From contig NZ_FXTY01000011.1 in the NCBI RefSeq assembly GCF_900182745.1, forward strand, positions 1 through 64,000: a stretch of DNA of 64,000 bases, given 5' to 3'. The notes below the pieces were generated by a model, which made no database searches, was not told the DNA's origin, and worked only from the letters and a program-made list of their open reading frames with translations. Each line of letters begins with the position of its first letter. The first letter of the stretch is position 1. Position numbers and translations under genes: made by a program. Shown in pieces: positions 33,205-43,038 of this stretch. This stretch comes from Shimia sagamensis (GTDB taxonomy: Bacteria; Pseudomonadota; Alphaproteobacteria; Rhodobacterales; Rhodobacteraceae).

Positions 33205-34509
33205 TCAACGGAAAGCGTACAATTCGCCTTTGCGGTTCACCACGTAGAGAACACCACCTGCCACAACCGGATTGGTGGCCGCGCCATGCGGCAATTCCAC
33301 CGTGTGGGTGAGCAGGCCATTGCGCGGATTGTAGAAGCGGACCACTTCGTCTGAAGACGGAACAACCAACTGTCCGCCTGCGAGAATAGGACCATAGTGC
33401 GCGTGCACTGCTGATTGCTTCTTGGGTTTGTCTTTTACAAATTGTGGCAGAGTATAGCCCCAGATACGGGTGCCGTCACGGGCGTCCAGTCTCAACAGTT
33501 CATTGGTTTCCGACACCAGGAACAGCGAGCCGCCTGCGGGGAAAACTGGGCTTAGAGCGCCCTGACCCGCAGTCCATTTACGTTGACCGGTTTCAGCGTC
33601 AAACGCCGCCATGCGGCCAGAGTGGTTGGCCACATAAATTGTATCACCAACAACAACCGGGTCTCCGGAGATGTCGCCCACGGTATTCACAGCGCGCCCT
33701 GGGCGGGTGTCTGATAGGCCTGCGGTCCAACGAGACACACCACCGCGGCGGAACGCGGCTTGGATTTCACCGGACCCATAAGGGAAAATTGCCAAACGAT
33801 CCGTGATGGCAGGTGCCGCCGGGCTTTGTACGTTTTGCACGTTTGGAATGGACAGCATTTGCCAGGCAATCTTGCCGGTTTCCACTTCAAGCGCCCAGGC
33901 CGTGGCGTCGCCGGAAACCACATAGACAAGGTCCCCGTAGACTGTGGGTGTGCCGCTGCCGACGGATTGGAACTTTTGCTCCCAAAGATCGGCGCCGGTT
34001 GCCGGATCCAACGCACGAATGCTGCCAAAGCCAGTGGTGACAAAGAGTTTGCCCTTGCCGTAGGCCAATCCGCCTGTGGAGGCTTGACCGGCTTTGTCAT
34101 TGGGGGGTGTCATGTCTCGGGACCAAAGCAATTGACCACCGCTGCTTGTGGCTGTCACCGTCGCTTCTGCATCCACGGTGAAGATGCGGCCCTCGGCGAC
34201 CACCGGATCAGCGGTAATACGTGTTTTGCGCGACTCACCGGCGCCGATGGACGTCGACCAAGCGAGTACTGGGCGCTGAGATAGCGCTGCGTTTGCTGTG
34301 CGCGTGCTGGGCGTGCCAATACGACCGGTCCACTGAGCATTATTGCTCTGCGCTGGTAAACTGATGGCGAGGTCTTTGTTTTCGATCACTTCCTCTGACG
34401 GAATAAGATCTTCACGGTCGCCAACCAGGATGATTTCTGGCTCCGCACAAGCCGACAGCAGTGCCGCGGAGGCAACACCCGCGGTCAAAATCCAAGACAA
34501 ACGTTTCAC
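33205..34509 (-). CDS. bamB: Outer membrane assembly lipoprotein BamB
   Basis: A 434-residue PQQ-type beta-propeller lipoprotein of the BAM complex. The lipobox is LLSAC, with Cys near residue 20, and repeated propeller blades are visible, for example SIRALDPATGADLWEQKFQS, then AAFDAETGQRKWTAGQ and LLRLDARDGTRIWGY. I start at the GTG at 34509, which puts the signal peptide at the N-terminus and has ggggg upstream. The frame extends back to 34590 but would bury the signal and overlap the upstream gene. It lies 25 bases after the YfgM-like gene. Confidence 0.9.
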   Translation of the reverse strand: MKRLSWILTAGVASAALLSACAEPEIILVGDREDLIPSEEVIENKDLAISLPAQSNNAQWTGRIGTPSTRTANAALSQRPVLAWSTSIGAGESRKTRITADPVVAEGRIFTVDAEATVTATSSGGQLLWSRDMTPPNDKAGQASTGGLAYGKGKLFVTTGFGSIRALDPATGADLWEQKFQSVGSGTPTVYGDLVYVVSGDATAWALEVETGKIAWQMLSIPNVQNVQSPAAPAITDRLAIFPYGSGEIQAAFRRGGVSRWTAGLSDTRPGRAVNTVGDISGDPVVVGDTIYVANHSGRMAAFDAETGQRKWTAGQGALSPVFPAGGSLFLVSETNELLRLDARDGTRIWGYTLPQFVKDKPKKQSAVHAHYGPILAGGQLVVPSSDEVVRFYNPRNGLLTHTVELPHGAATNPVVAGGVLYVVNRKGELYAFR

Positions 34510-34534
34510 TGCTGAGTCCCCCACCCTGCAACTC

Positions 34535-35215
34535 TTATTGATCAGCCAGAACGGGCGCGGTGTTCGCCGGTGTTCCGCCAAGTGCCACAATCAACTGAGA
34601 CGCGCGGTTGCGCAAGCCTGAGGTGACTGCCGCATCTTGAATGAGAGCCTGTAGCTGCGTGATGGCACCTTCAACATCACCTTCTTCTAGGCTCAGCAGC
34701 GCCAGTTGCTCTTGGGCAGGCAGTGCCAGCGGCATACCGGGACCGGCCAACGCTTCAAGCGCCAAGCGCCGATCGGCAACCGGCGTGTTTTTACCTTCCG
34801 CCAGAACCGCCTTGAAGGCGGCAATCTGACGATAGATTTCCGGTGTCTCAAGATCACTCGTAGTGATCCCATTCAGAGTTTGCGCCGCTTCTTCGCCGGA
34901 GCCAACTTCGATCTGGTGGGTGGCCAAAAGCATATCGGCAACAACCTGAGCGTCTGGCGACTCAGTGGTCAGATCGCTGAGGCCTGCTACCCGTTCTGCC
35001 GCGTCACTGGAGGACACTGCACCAATCAAAGCGTCACCCGTGTTTTGGGCTGCGGTGCGAGCCTTGCTTTTCTGGTACTCGTTGAACGCTGCGGCGCCAA
35101 CAATGGCGATAACAGTCACAACGGCTATCCAGCCATAGCGGCGGATGAGGCCAAATAGGCGGTCACGGCGCACTTCTTCGGTGACTTCTTCGATGAAACT
35201 GTCGGTATTGCTCAC
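34535..35215 (-). CDS. YfgM-like membrane TPR protein
   Basis: A 226-residue protein with a cytoplasmic N-terminus (EEVTEEVRRDRLFGLIRRY), one transmembrane helix at about residues 28-46 (GWIAVVTVIAIVGAAAFNEY) and a periplasmic TPR-like domain, matching the TPR_21/YfgM family. In E. coli YfgM is an ancillary SecYEG subunit linking to periplasmic chaperones and is encoded just before bamB and der, the same order as here. First gene of this group. Confidence 0.88.
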   Translation of the reverse strand: MSNTDSFIEEVTEEVRRDRLFGLIRRYGWIAVVTVIAIVGAAAFNEYQKSKARTAAQNTGDALIGAVSSSDAAERVAGLSDLTTESPDAQVVADMLLATHQIEVGSGEEAAQTLNGITTSDLETPEIYRQIAAFKAVLAEGKNTPVADRRLALEALAGPGMPLALPAQEQLALLSLEEGDVEGAITQLQALIQDAAVTSGLRNRASQLIVALGGTPANTAPVLADQ

Positions 35216-35441
35216 GCCTGCTCTCCTGTCGGTTTGCCTTGTCTTATCGTTTTGTTTTCAAAGTGCCAAGTACTGTGGCAAAGGCACATCGTTCCCACAG
35301 CTTTTTTAGAAACTTCCGGAGTAATTTGAACCGATGAGTCCAAATTTTAGCATCTGAGGTTGTTTCTCGGGGCGCGAACGCCAATATGTCGTCCAATATT
35401 TGTGCGCGGGAGGGCGCACGTTAAGCAACAGGGGCCATAAT

Positions 35442-36689
35442 ATGCGGCTTATTCCGGTTCTGACCGCACTTCTTGTCGCGGCAGTTTTGTATTTTGTAGT
35501 GGTAGAACGTGACCGACTCGCTGCTTTTGCTGGTAACGGCGCTGCCGAAGAGGTGAGCGAAGAGAATGCTGACGTCGCTGCCGAAACCGAGACAGACGAG
35601 ACACCTGAAACGTCCAAACTTATTCGTGTTGTCGCTGTACGCAGTGAAGCCCGCACCATCGATAGCGCAGTTGTACTGCGTGGCGAAACCGAGGCGGATC
35701 GTGAGGTTGAGGTACGTGCGGAAACCAGTGGTCTGGTGATCACTGAACCGCTGAGACGCGGCTCCAGCGTGAGCGCAGGTCAGGAACTATGTCGTCTGGA
35801 CGTGGGCACCAGTACAGCGGTTTTGGCGGAAGCTAAGGCAAGACTTCTCGAGGCACGAGCGCGCATTCCAAGCGCGCAGGCCTCTGTAGCGGAAGCCGAA
35901 GCGCGGCTGGAAGAGGCAAAAATCAACGACAATGCAGCGCGCAAACTGTCGGAAGGTGGCTTTGCCTCTTCCACACGTGTTGCGAGCACTGCGGCAGGCG
36001 TACGCGCTGCTGAGGCGTCGATTCAAGCGGCCACTTCGGGTTTGGAAAGCACGCAGGCCGGCATCGAATCGGCTCAGGCGCTTGTCGCCGCTGCGGAGCG
36101 CGAGGTTGACCGGTTGACCATGGTGGCGCCGTTTGACGGCCTACTTGAGAGCAAAACGGCAGAACTGGGTAGCTTGATGCAACCGGGCAGCCTCTGCGGC
36201 ACTGTCTTGCGGCTTGACCCCATTCGCGTGGTTGGCTTTGTGCCGGAAACCGACATCAGCCGCGTAAACGAAGGATCTCTGGCGGGTGCACGCCTGACAA
36301 CCGGTCAGGAAGTGACCGGCCAAGTGACCTTTGTGTCCCGGTCTGCTGACCCTCAAACGCGCACGTTCCGTGTTGAAGTCACCGTGCCAAACCAAGACTT
36401 GGCTATCCGTGACGGTCAAACCGCCGAAATTATGATCTCAGCCGACGGCGCAGCCGCACATTTCTTGCCCCAGTCCTCGCTGACACTGAATGATGAGGGC
36501 ACCTTGGGGGTTCGCATCGTGCAAGACGGCGGCATTGTGGCGTTCAAAGCAGTGGATCTGCTCCGGGATGGAATTGACGGTATCTGGGTTGGCGGATTGC
36601 CGGACAAGGCTGACGTGATCATCGTGGGTCATGAATTTGTGATAGAGGGTGTTCACGTCGCGCCGACATATCGGGAGCTTGACCAATGA
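35442..36689 (+). CDS. RND efflux periplasmic adaptor (membrane fusion protein)
   Basis: A 415-residue membrane fusion protein. An N-terminal hydrophobic anchor (MRLIPVLTALLVAAVLYFVV) precedes an acidic linker. The lipoyl-type halves surround a long alpha-hairpin (about residues 115-200, Ala/Glu-rich coiled coil), then comes the beta-barrel domain with FDGLLESKTAELGSLMQPGS and a late VGFVPETDISRV segment. It bridges the inner-membrane pump to an outer-membrane channel. The start at 35442 has caggggccataat upstream. Its stop overlaps the permease gene by four bases. Confidence 0.9.
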   Translation: MRLIPVLTALLVAAVLYFVVVERDRLAAFAGNGAAEEVSEENADVAAETETDETPETSKLIRVVAVRSEARTIDSAVVLRGETEADREVEVRAETSGLVITEPLRRGSSVSAGQELCRLDVGTSTAVLAEAKARLLEARARIPSAQASVAEAEARLEEAKINDNAARKLSEGGFASSTRVASTAAGVRAAEASIQAATSGLESTQAGIESAQALVAAAEREVDRLTMVAPFDGLLESKTAELGSLMQPGSLCGTVLRLDPIRVVGFVPETDISRVNEGSLAGARLTTGQEVTGQVTFVSRSADPQTRTFRVEVTVPNQDLAIRDGQTAEIMISADGAAAHFLPQSSLTLNDEGTLGVRIVQDGGIVAFKAVDLLRDGIDGIWVGGLPDKADVIIVGHEFVIEGVHVAPTYRELDQ

Positions 36690-39600
36690 CCGGCGCCATC
36701 ACCTGGGCCGCCGAACGCGCCCGAATGATCCTGGCGTTCATCGTCATTTCCCTGGTGATTGGCGCCTTTTCCTACGCAAGCCTTCCTAAGGAAGGCGAGC
36801 CAGACATCGACATCCCAATCCTTTACGTCTCTGTCAGCTATCCAGGGATTTCCGCAGAGGATGCAGAAAGCCTTTTGGTGAAACCAATGGAGACAGAGGC
36901 TGTCGATCTGGATGGCCTCGACAAGATGAGCGGCATCGCCTCAGAAAACCACGCCTCTTTGCTGCTGGAATTCGACTTTGGCTGGGACAAAAGCGCAACG
37001 ATCGCTGATGTGCGCGACGCCATGAACACGGCGCAAGCCAATTTCCCCGAAGGCGCCGATCAATACACAATCTCGGAAATCAACTTTTCTGAGTTCCCAA
37101 TCGTGATTGTGAACCTGTCCGGTGATGTTCCTGAACGCACGATGGCGCGTTTGGCCAAAGACCTGCAGGATGATTTTGAAGCCATCGACGCGGTTCTGGA
37201 AGCGCCGATTGCCGGCAACCGCGACGAAATGGTTGAGGTCGTGATCGACCCGCTGCGACTGGAATCCTACAACGTCACCGCGCCCGAGCTGATCAGTGTT
37301 GTTCAGAACAACAACCAACTGATTGCGGCGGGTGAAGTCGAAACCAATCAAGGTACGTTCTCTGTCAAAATCCCCTCCTCGTTCAACGATGTCAGCGACA
37401 TTTATGAATTGCCGGTGAAAACCAACGGTGAGCGGATTGTGACGCTGGGCGATCTTGCTGAGATCAACTTCACCTTTGAAGACCGTGCGGGCACTGCGCG
37501 GTTTGACGGCGAAAACACGGTTGCACTGCAGGTGGTGAAAGGCAAAGGCTTCAACATCATCGACACCGTGGATCAAATCAAAACCACACTGGCCAAGGCG
37601 CAAGAAAGCTGGCCTGAAGAGCTTCAGGCGGCGGTACATGTTGGCACCTCCAATGATCAGAGCCGCGTTGTCGGCTCAATGGTGCGTCAGCTCGAAGGCT
37701 CAGTTCTGACGGCGATTGCACTGGTGATGATTGTGGTTCTGGCCTCGCTGGGCAGTCGCGCCGCCATGCTGGTGGGTTTTGCTATTCCAGCCTCTTTCCT
37801 GCTGTGTTTTGCCTTCCTCGCACTGATGGGTGTGACCATCTCCAACATGGTGATGTTTGGTCTGATCCTTGCTGTGGGGATGCTGGTGGACGGCGCCATT
37901 GTTGTGGTGGAATACGCCGACAAACGCATCAAGGAGGGTGTCGGCCCGATGCACGCCTATGTTGAGGCTGCGCAGCGGATGTTTTGGCCCATCGTCAGTT
38001 CCACCGCGACCACGCTTTGTGCCTTCCTGCCGATGCTGTTCTGGCCGGGTGTGCCGGGCGAATTCATGGGCATGTTGCCGGTCACAATGATCTTTGTACT
38101 GTCGGCATCCTTGCTGGTGGCACTGATCTATCTGCCGGTTGTGGGCGGTATCTCTGGCCGCTTGAGCCGGGTGTTCGATCATGCGTCTGAAGGGTTAAAA
38201 GCCCGTCTGCCGTGGGTCGTTCGCGCCCTGATGGTTCCGGTCCCGCTCTACGGTATGTTTGCTGGCCTAATGCAGATGTTGAACGCAACTTATGCATCTG
38301 GCGACGATGGCTCCACCACAGGGGTTCTGATAGCCGGAGGCGTGCTGTTTGTTTTGTCTGCGTTTGCAGCATCGATCACCATGAGTGCCGCCGAAATCAC
38401 ACGCAAACGCCGCAACGTGAAATCTGGCTTCCGTCACAATGGCTTTGGCTACCTGATGCGCTTTATCGTCGGCAACCCAATCATGCCGCTGGTTTCCATC
38501 GCTGCGGTGATCTTCACTGTTGTCTCGATCCTCGGGTACTTTGGCGAGAACAGTAAAGGTGTCGAATTCTTCGTCGCCACTGAGCCGGAGCAAGCCACGG
38601 CTTATGTGCGGGCACGTGGCAACCTATCGCTTGCTGAAAAAGACGACATGGTGCGTGAAGCTGAAACCATCATCATGCAGCATCCGGCAGTGATCAACGT
38701 GTTCTCCTTTGCCGGCAAGGGAGGCTTGGACACAGGCGGCCCAGGGGGTGGCAACTCGCCACCTGACACAGTTGGCCAGGTCCAGTTTGAGATCATCCCT
38801 TGGGAAGATCGCCCTACTGCGCGCGAGACATGGTTCTTTGGCCTCTTGGAGCGGGACGTAAGTTCGCCAGAATTTGGTGGCAATCGCGTGCTGAGCGAGT
38901 TGGACGCGGAACTGGCAAAACTGCCTGGGTTCTTTGTGGAAACCAGCCCCATCGAACAGGGTCCTGGCTCTGGCAAACCCATTCATCTGCGGATTAAAGG
39001 TGATGGCTGGGACGAACTCAACGTCGCCGCTGCCACCGCACGGGAGACCTTTGAGGCGACCACAGGTTTGACTTTGGTTGAAGACACCCTGCCCTTGCCT
39101 GGCATTGACTGGCAAATTGACGTGGATGTGGCCAAAGCCGGCCGCTACGGCGCGGATGTGGCCACCGTTGGTGCGATGGTGCAACTGGTGACGCGTGGCA
39201 TTCTGCTGGACACCATGCGCGTGGAAAGCTCAGATGAAGAAATTGAAATCCGTCTGCGTTTGCCTGATCAAGACCGTGTGCTTTCAACATTGGACACACT
39301 TAAGGTACGCACCAACGACGGGCTTGTCCCGTTGTCCAACTTTGTTACACGCTTCCCTGTGCCAAAACGCGCCTCGATCAGCCGGGTTGATCAAGAGCGC
39401 TACTATGACGTGAAAGCCGACTTTGTGCCGGGTCTTGTCAAAATTGTATCCGGTGACGGCGAAGAAGCCCGCACTCTGGCTGTTTTGAAGACACTAGCGG
39501 ACGGTGAGTCCACAAGCGACACAGTGATCTCCACTCCAAATGGCGATCAATTCACCTTATTTGCCCTAGAAAATGCGAAGTCCGCCATCGAGTTGCAGGC

Positions 39601-40567
39601 GGCCATTAATGATGGAGCACGTCGCATCCCTGTGACGGCAACGGAACGCATCGAAGTGCTGACAGAGTGGCTCAACACCAATCCATTTGGCAGCTCAATC
39701 AGTTGGGAGTGGACCGGCGATCAGGAAGAACAGGCCGAATCCGGCGCCTTCTTGATGAGCGCCTTCTCCGCTGCACTGGGGTTGATGTTTGTGATCCTGT
39801 TGGCGCAGTTCAACAGCTTCTACAACTCGGTGCTGGTGCTTCTGGCGGTCGTTCTGTCCACGGCCGGTGTGCTGGTAGGAATGCTGGTGATGGATCAAAC
39901 GTTCTCGATCATCATGACCGGTACCGGCATTGTAGCCCTGGCGGGGATTGTGGTGAACAACAACATTGTTCTGATCGATACCTATCAAGAATACAGCCAA
40001 TACATGCCGCGGATCGACGCAATTGTGCGCACCGCACAGAGCCGTATCCGTCCAGTACTGCTGACCACCATCACCACAATGGCAGGCCTCGCGCCGATGA
40101 TGTTTGGCCTGAGCCTGGACTTCATCAATGGTGGCTACTCCATCGACAGCCCCACGTCCCTGTGGTGGAAACAGCTGGCGACGGCCGTGGTGTTTGGTCT
40201 GGGCATCGCAACTGTGCTGACATTGGTGTTCACACCTTCCATGTTGGCAGCGCGGGTTTGGGCCAGCACCTACTTCAACTGGATGATGCGCCTGTTGGCA
40301 CGCCTGTCCTTTGGCCGCACCTCGCAAGCTGGTCAGGATTGGGCGCTGCGCCGCGCGGCGCGCAAAGTAAAACACCCGGTGTTGCTGTGGGATGAAACCA
40401 CCGAAGTGGTGATGGAAAGCTCCTCTCCGAGCGGACGCACCACAAAACCGTCCAACCGCCCTGCCAAGGTCGACCCCAATGACCTTGCGCCAGAGGTTGA
40501 GGCCCCGCGTGGTGGCAAAGCGGCCAATGACGATCCAGATACTGGGGGCATTCAAGCCGCTGAATAA
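36686..40567 (+). CDS. RND efflux permease with extra inter-domain helices
   Basis: A 1293-residue proton-driven RND pump. Typical blocks are LPKEGEPDIDIPILYVSVSY near residue 33, the helix-4 segment MLVDGAIVVVEYADKR and the second-half NNNIVLIDTYQEY. The region between helix 6 and helix 7 (about residues 512-566) carries two further hydrophobic stretches, RALMVPVPLYGMFAGLMQML and GVLIAGGVLFVLSAFAA, not seen in AcrB-type pumps. A basic, proline-rich C-terminal tail of about 80 residues follows the last helix. The substrate is unknown. It is coupled to the adaptor gene. No outer-membrane channel gene lies nearby, so a TolC-like protein from elsewhere would be needed. Confidence 0.92.
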   Translation: MTGAITWAAERARMILAFIVISLVIGAFSYASLPKEGEPDIDIPILYVSVSYPGISAEDAESLLVKPMETEAVDLDGLDKMSGIASENHASLLLEFDFGWDKSATIADVRDAMNTAQANFPEGADQYTISEINFSEFPIVIVNLSGDVPERTMARLAKDLQDDFEAIDAVLEAPIAGNRDEMVEVVIDPLRLESYNVTAPELISVVQNNNQLIAAGEVETNQGTFSVKIPSSFNDVSDIYELPVKTNGERIVTLGDLAEINFTFEDRAGTARFDGENTVALQVVKGKGFNIIDTVDQIKTTLAKAQESWPEELQAAVHVGTSNDQSRVVGSMVRQLEGSVLTAIALVMIVVLASLGSRAAMLVGFAIPASFLLCFAFLALMGVTISNMVMFGLILAVGMLVDGAIVVVEYADKRIKEGVGPMHAYVEAAQRMFWPIVSSTATTLCAFLPMLFWPGVPGEFMGMLPVTMIFVLSASLLVALIYLPVVGGISGRLSRVFDHASEGLKARLPWVVRALMVPVPLYGMFAGLMQMLNATYASGDDGSTTGVLIAGGVLFVLSAFAASITMSAAEITRKRRNVKSGFRHNGFGYLMRFIVGNPIMPLVSIAAVIFTVVSILGYFGENSKGVEFFVATEPEQATAYVRARGNLSLAEKDDMVREAETIIMQHPAVINVFSFAGKGGLDTGGPGGGNSPPDTVGQVQFEIIPWEDRPTARETWFFGLLERDVSSPEFGGNRVLSELDAELAKLPGFFVETSPIEQGPGSGKPIHLRIKGDGWDELNVAAATARETFEATTGLTLVEDTLPLPGIDWQIDVDVAKAGRYGADVATVGAMVQLVTRGILLDTMRVESSDEEIEIRLRLPDQDRVLSTLDTLKVRTNDGLVPLSNFVTRFPVPKRASISRVDQERYYDVKADFVPGLVKIVSGDGEEARTLAVLKTLADGESTSDTVISTPNGDQFTLFALENAKSAIELQAAINDGARRIPVTATERIEVLTEWLNTNPFGSSISWEWTGDQEEQAESGAFLMSAFSAALGLMFVILLAQFNSFYNSVLVLLAVVLSTAGVLVGMLVMDQTFSIIMTGTGIVALAGIVVNNNIVLIDTYQEYSQYMPRIDAIVRTAQSRIRPVLLTTITTMAGLAPMMFGLSLDFINGGYSIDSPTSLWWKQLATAVVFGLGIATVLTLVFTPSMLAARVWASTYFNWMMRLLARLSFGRTSQAGQDWALRRAARKVKHPVLLWDETTEVVMESSSPSGRTTKPSNRPAKVDPNDLAPEVEAPRGGKAANDDPDTGGIQAAE

Positions 40568-40586
40568 AACGACGTACAGTGAAAAA

Positions 40587-40615
40587 AAAACGCGCTCCTT
40601 CCGGGGGCGCGTTTT
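40587..40615 (+). terminator. Terminator of the RND efflux operon
   Basis: CGCGCTCC at 40591-40598 pairs with GGGGCGCG at 40604-40611 (one T-G pair) around a short loop. A long A run precedes it and a T run follows it. It lies 20 bases after the permease stop. Confidence 0.88.
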
Positions 40616-40707
40616 TCATTCATCCATAATGTTCTTTTTTTGCAGCGCATTTCGCCTTATACGTGTCGCACTACAATTCTTGCGGCGACATTATTACAGG
40701 CCTTTTT

Positions 40708-41088
40708 ATGTTGGACTTAGCAGTCAGCACGTCTCTGTCACCTGCGCTCCCAGCCCTTATTTTAACGGGTTTGGTGATGGTGTTTTGGCTTGCGCTGAAC
40801 CTGGTGACATACACCTTTTTTCACGCAGACAAGGAACGCGCCATATACGGTGAAGACCGTATTTCCGAGCGCACACTCCTGTCGCTCGCGCTCATTGGGG
40901 GGTCTGTAGGCGCAAAAGTGGCGCAGAAACGGTTTCATCACAAAACCCGCAAACAGCCGTTTGGGTATTATCTCAACGCCATTGTTGTTTTGCACCTGGG
41001 GTTGATTGTCCTGGGAACCTACCTGGCAGTTGCCGGAGCAAACGGTACTTGGATATCGGAAGAAATCGCCACAATCTGGCTGACCTAA
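40708..41088 (+). CDS. DUF1294 small membrane protein
   Basis: A 126-residue membrane protein. Hydrophobic helices at about residues 12-34 and 95-115 flank the DUF1294 block FHADKERAIYGEDRISERTL, then LALIGGSVGAKVAQKRFHHK and KQPFGYYLNAIVVLHLG. Function is unknown; in some proteins the domain follows a cold-shock domain. I start at the ATG at 40708 with acagg upstream. It stands alone and converges on the Atm1-type gene. Confidence 0.8.
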   Translation: MLDLAVSTSLSPALPALILTGLVMVFWLALNLVTYTFFHADKERAIYGEDRISERTLLSLALIGGSVGAKVAQKRFHHKTRKQPFGYYLNAIVVLHLGLIVLGTYLAVAGANGTWISEEIATIWLT

Positions 41089-41144
41089 CCAAACCCACAA
41101 CCAGCCCGTCAAAGACAGGCTGGTCCCTGAGGTTTTGATGAAAC

Positions 41145-42965
41145 TCAGGCGGCGTCTTCATCCGCCTGCTGACGGGTCCAGAGCTGCGCGTAGCGGCCTC
41201 TTTTTTCCAAAAGCGCACCGTGCGTGCCTTCTTCGACCACCTCGCCTTTTTCTAACACAACAATCCGATCAGCTTCTGCGATGGTGGACAGACGGTGTGC
41301 GATTGTTATCACGGTGCGGCCCTCTCCAGCTCGCGCCAAAGCTTCCTTGATGCCTTGCTCGGTTTCGGTGTCCAGCGCTGAGGTGGCCTCGTCCAACAAC
41401 AGGATCGGCGGGTTCTTCAGCAACGTCCGTGCAATGCCCACACGCTGTTTCTCGCCGCCAGAAAGTTTGAGCCCCCGTTCACCAACCGCCGTGTCATAGC
41501 CATCCGGCAACGCCGCAATGAAGTCATGGATTTGCGCAGCCTGGGCAGCAGCGACAACATCGTCCTGCGTCGCCCCGTCGCGCCCATACGCAATGTTGTA
41601 GCGGATGGTGTCGTTGAACAGCACCGTGTCTTGCGGCACCACCCCAATAGCGTCATGCAGACTCTCTTGTTGCACGTCACGCACGTCTTGGCCGTCAATC
41701 CTTAGCGCCCCCCCCTGCACATCATAGAACCGGAACAACAGACGGCCGATGGTGGATTTCCCGGATCCCGACGCACCCACAATCGCAACCGTCTGCCCAC
41801 CCGGCACTTCTAGGCTCACGCCCTTCAGAATGGCGCGTTCGGCCTCATAGCCAAAGGCCACAGAGTCCAGCGAAATGGACCCGTCTTTGATGGCCAAGGG
41901 CTTTGCATCAGGTTTGTCAGCCACTTCGGCGGGCTGTTCGAGCAGTTCAAACATCTCGCCCATGTCGACAAGGCTCTGACGGATTTCGCGATAGACCGTG
42001 CCCAGGAAATTCAACGGCATGGTGATCTGCACCATATAGGCGTTGACCATGACAAAATCGCCCACAGTCAGGTCGCCGTTTTGCACGCCAATCGCAGCCA
42101 TAACCATCACAATGACAAGCCCGGAGGTGATCAGAAAGGACTGTCCAAAGTTCAAAAAAGCCAAGGAATATGAAGTCTTTAGCGCGGCTTCCTCATAACC
42201 GGCCATGGCGCTGTCATAGCGCGCAGCCTCTCGTTTTTCCGCACCAAAATACTTGACAGTCTCAAAATTCAGCAGGCTGTCGATCGCCTTCTGATTGGCA
42301 TCCGTATCTTGGTCATTCATCTGACGGCGCAGCTTCACGCGCCATTCGGTGACCTTGAACGTGAACCAGATGTAGATCGAGATGGTCACGCCCACAACGG
42401 CCAGATAGCGCGCGTCAAACAGCCAATAGAAGATCGCGGAGATCATCAACAGTTCGAGCACCAGCGGGCCGATGGAGAACAGCAGGAAGCGCAGTAGGAA
42501 CTCCACACCTTTCACACCGCGCTCAATGATGCGGCTCAAGCCGCCAGTTTTGCGGGTGATGTGATAGCGCATCGACAGGCGGTGGATGTGCTCAAAGGTT
42601 TCCAGTGCCAGTTGGCGCAGGGCACGTTGCGCCACTTTGGCAAACACCGCATCGCGCAACTGCTGGAAGCCATTGGTCATCAAACGGGCCATGCCATAGG
42701 CAACAGTCAACCCAACCGCCCCGAGGGCCAATGGCGGCACACCTTCATTGGCCAGCGCATCCACGGCGCCTTTGTAAAGCATCGGCGAATAGACAGCGAT
42801 CACCTTGGAAGCCAACAGCATGCACAATGCCAGCACCACGCGATGTTTCACCCATGGTTTGTCATCTGGCCAGAGATAAGGAGAAACTTTCCGTATCGTA
42901 CGCCAACCGGAGCGTTGCTCATTGCGCGCGAGTTCCTCAGCCGTAGCCGTGTGCCATTTCGTCAT
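41145..42965 (-). CDS. Atm1-type ABC exporter
   Basis: A 606-residue half-transporter: about six membrane helices (residues 35-330), then an ATPase domain with Walker A GASGSGKST, signature LSGGEKQRVGIARTLL, Walker B ILLLDEATSALD and switch His in ITIAHRLSTI. The sequence ahead of the helices (LWPDDKPWVKHRVVLALCML) and the inner segment KTGGLSRIIERGVKGVEFLL are typical of the bacterial Atm1/HMT group, which exports glutathione-linked metal or sulfur compounds. I prefer the ATG at 42965 over a TTG at 42998. Confidence 0.92.
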   Translation of the reverse strand: MTKWHTATAEELARNEQRSGWRTIRKVSPYLWPDDKPWVKHRVVLALCMLLASKVIAVYSPMLYKGAVDALANEGVPPLALGAVGLTVAYGMARLMTNGFQQLRDAVFAKVAQRALRQLALETFEHIHRLSMRYHITRKTGGLSRIIERGVKGVEFLLRFLLFSIGPLVLELLMISAIFYWLFDARYLAVVGVTISIYIWFTFKVTEWRVKLRRQMNDQDTDANQKAIDSLLNFETVKYFGAEKREAARYDSAMAGYEEAALKTSYSLAFLNFGQSFLITSGLVIVMVMAAIGVQNGDLTVGDFVMVNAYMVQITMPLNFLGTVYREIRQSLVDMGEMFELLEQPAEVADKPDAKPLAIKDGSISLDSVAFGYEAERAILKGVSLEVPGGQTVAIVGASGSGKSTIGRLLFRFYDVQGGALRIDGQDVRDVQQESLHDAIGVVPQDTVLFNDTIRYNIAYGRDGATQDDVVAAAQAAQIHDFIAALPDGYDTAVGERGLKLSGGEKQRVGIARTLLKNPPILLLDEATSALDTETEQGIKEALARAGEGRTVITIAHRLSTIAEADRIVVLEKGEVVEEGTHGALLEKRGRYAQLWTRQQADEDAA

Positions 42966-43038
42966 GCCTGCCTGCCTGTCAGTTGGTGAGCCTGACAAAC
43001 CTAATCATCAGGCGCAGGACTTGCCAGCCCTGACGGCG

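Noticed and set aside
39695-40555. 286-codon frame opposite the RND permease end
   Set aside because: Shadow of a clear membrane protein; His/Gln/Arg-rich without motif.
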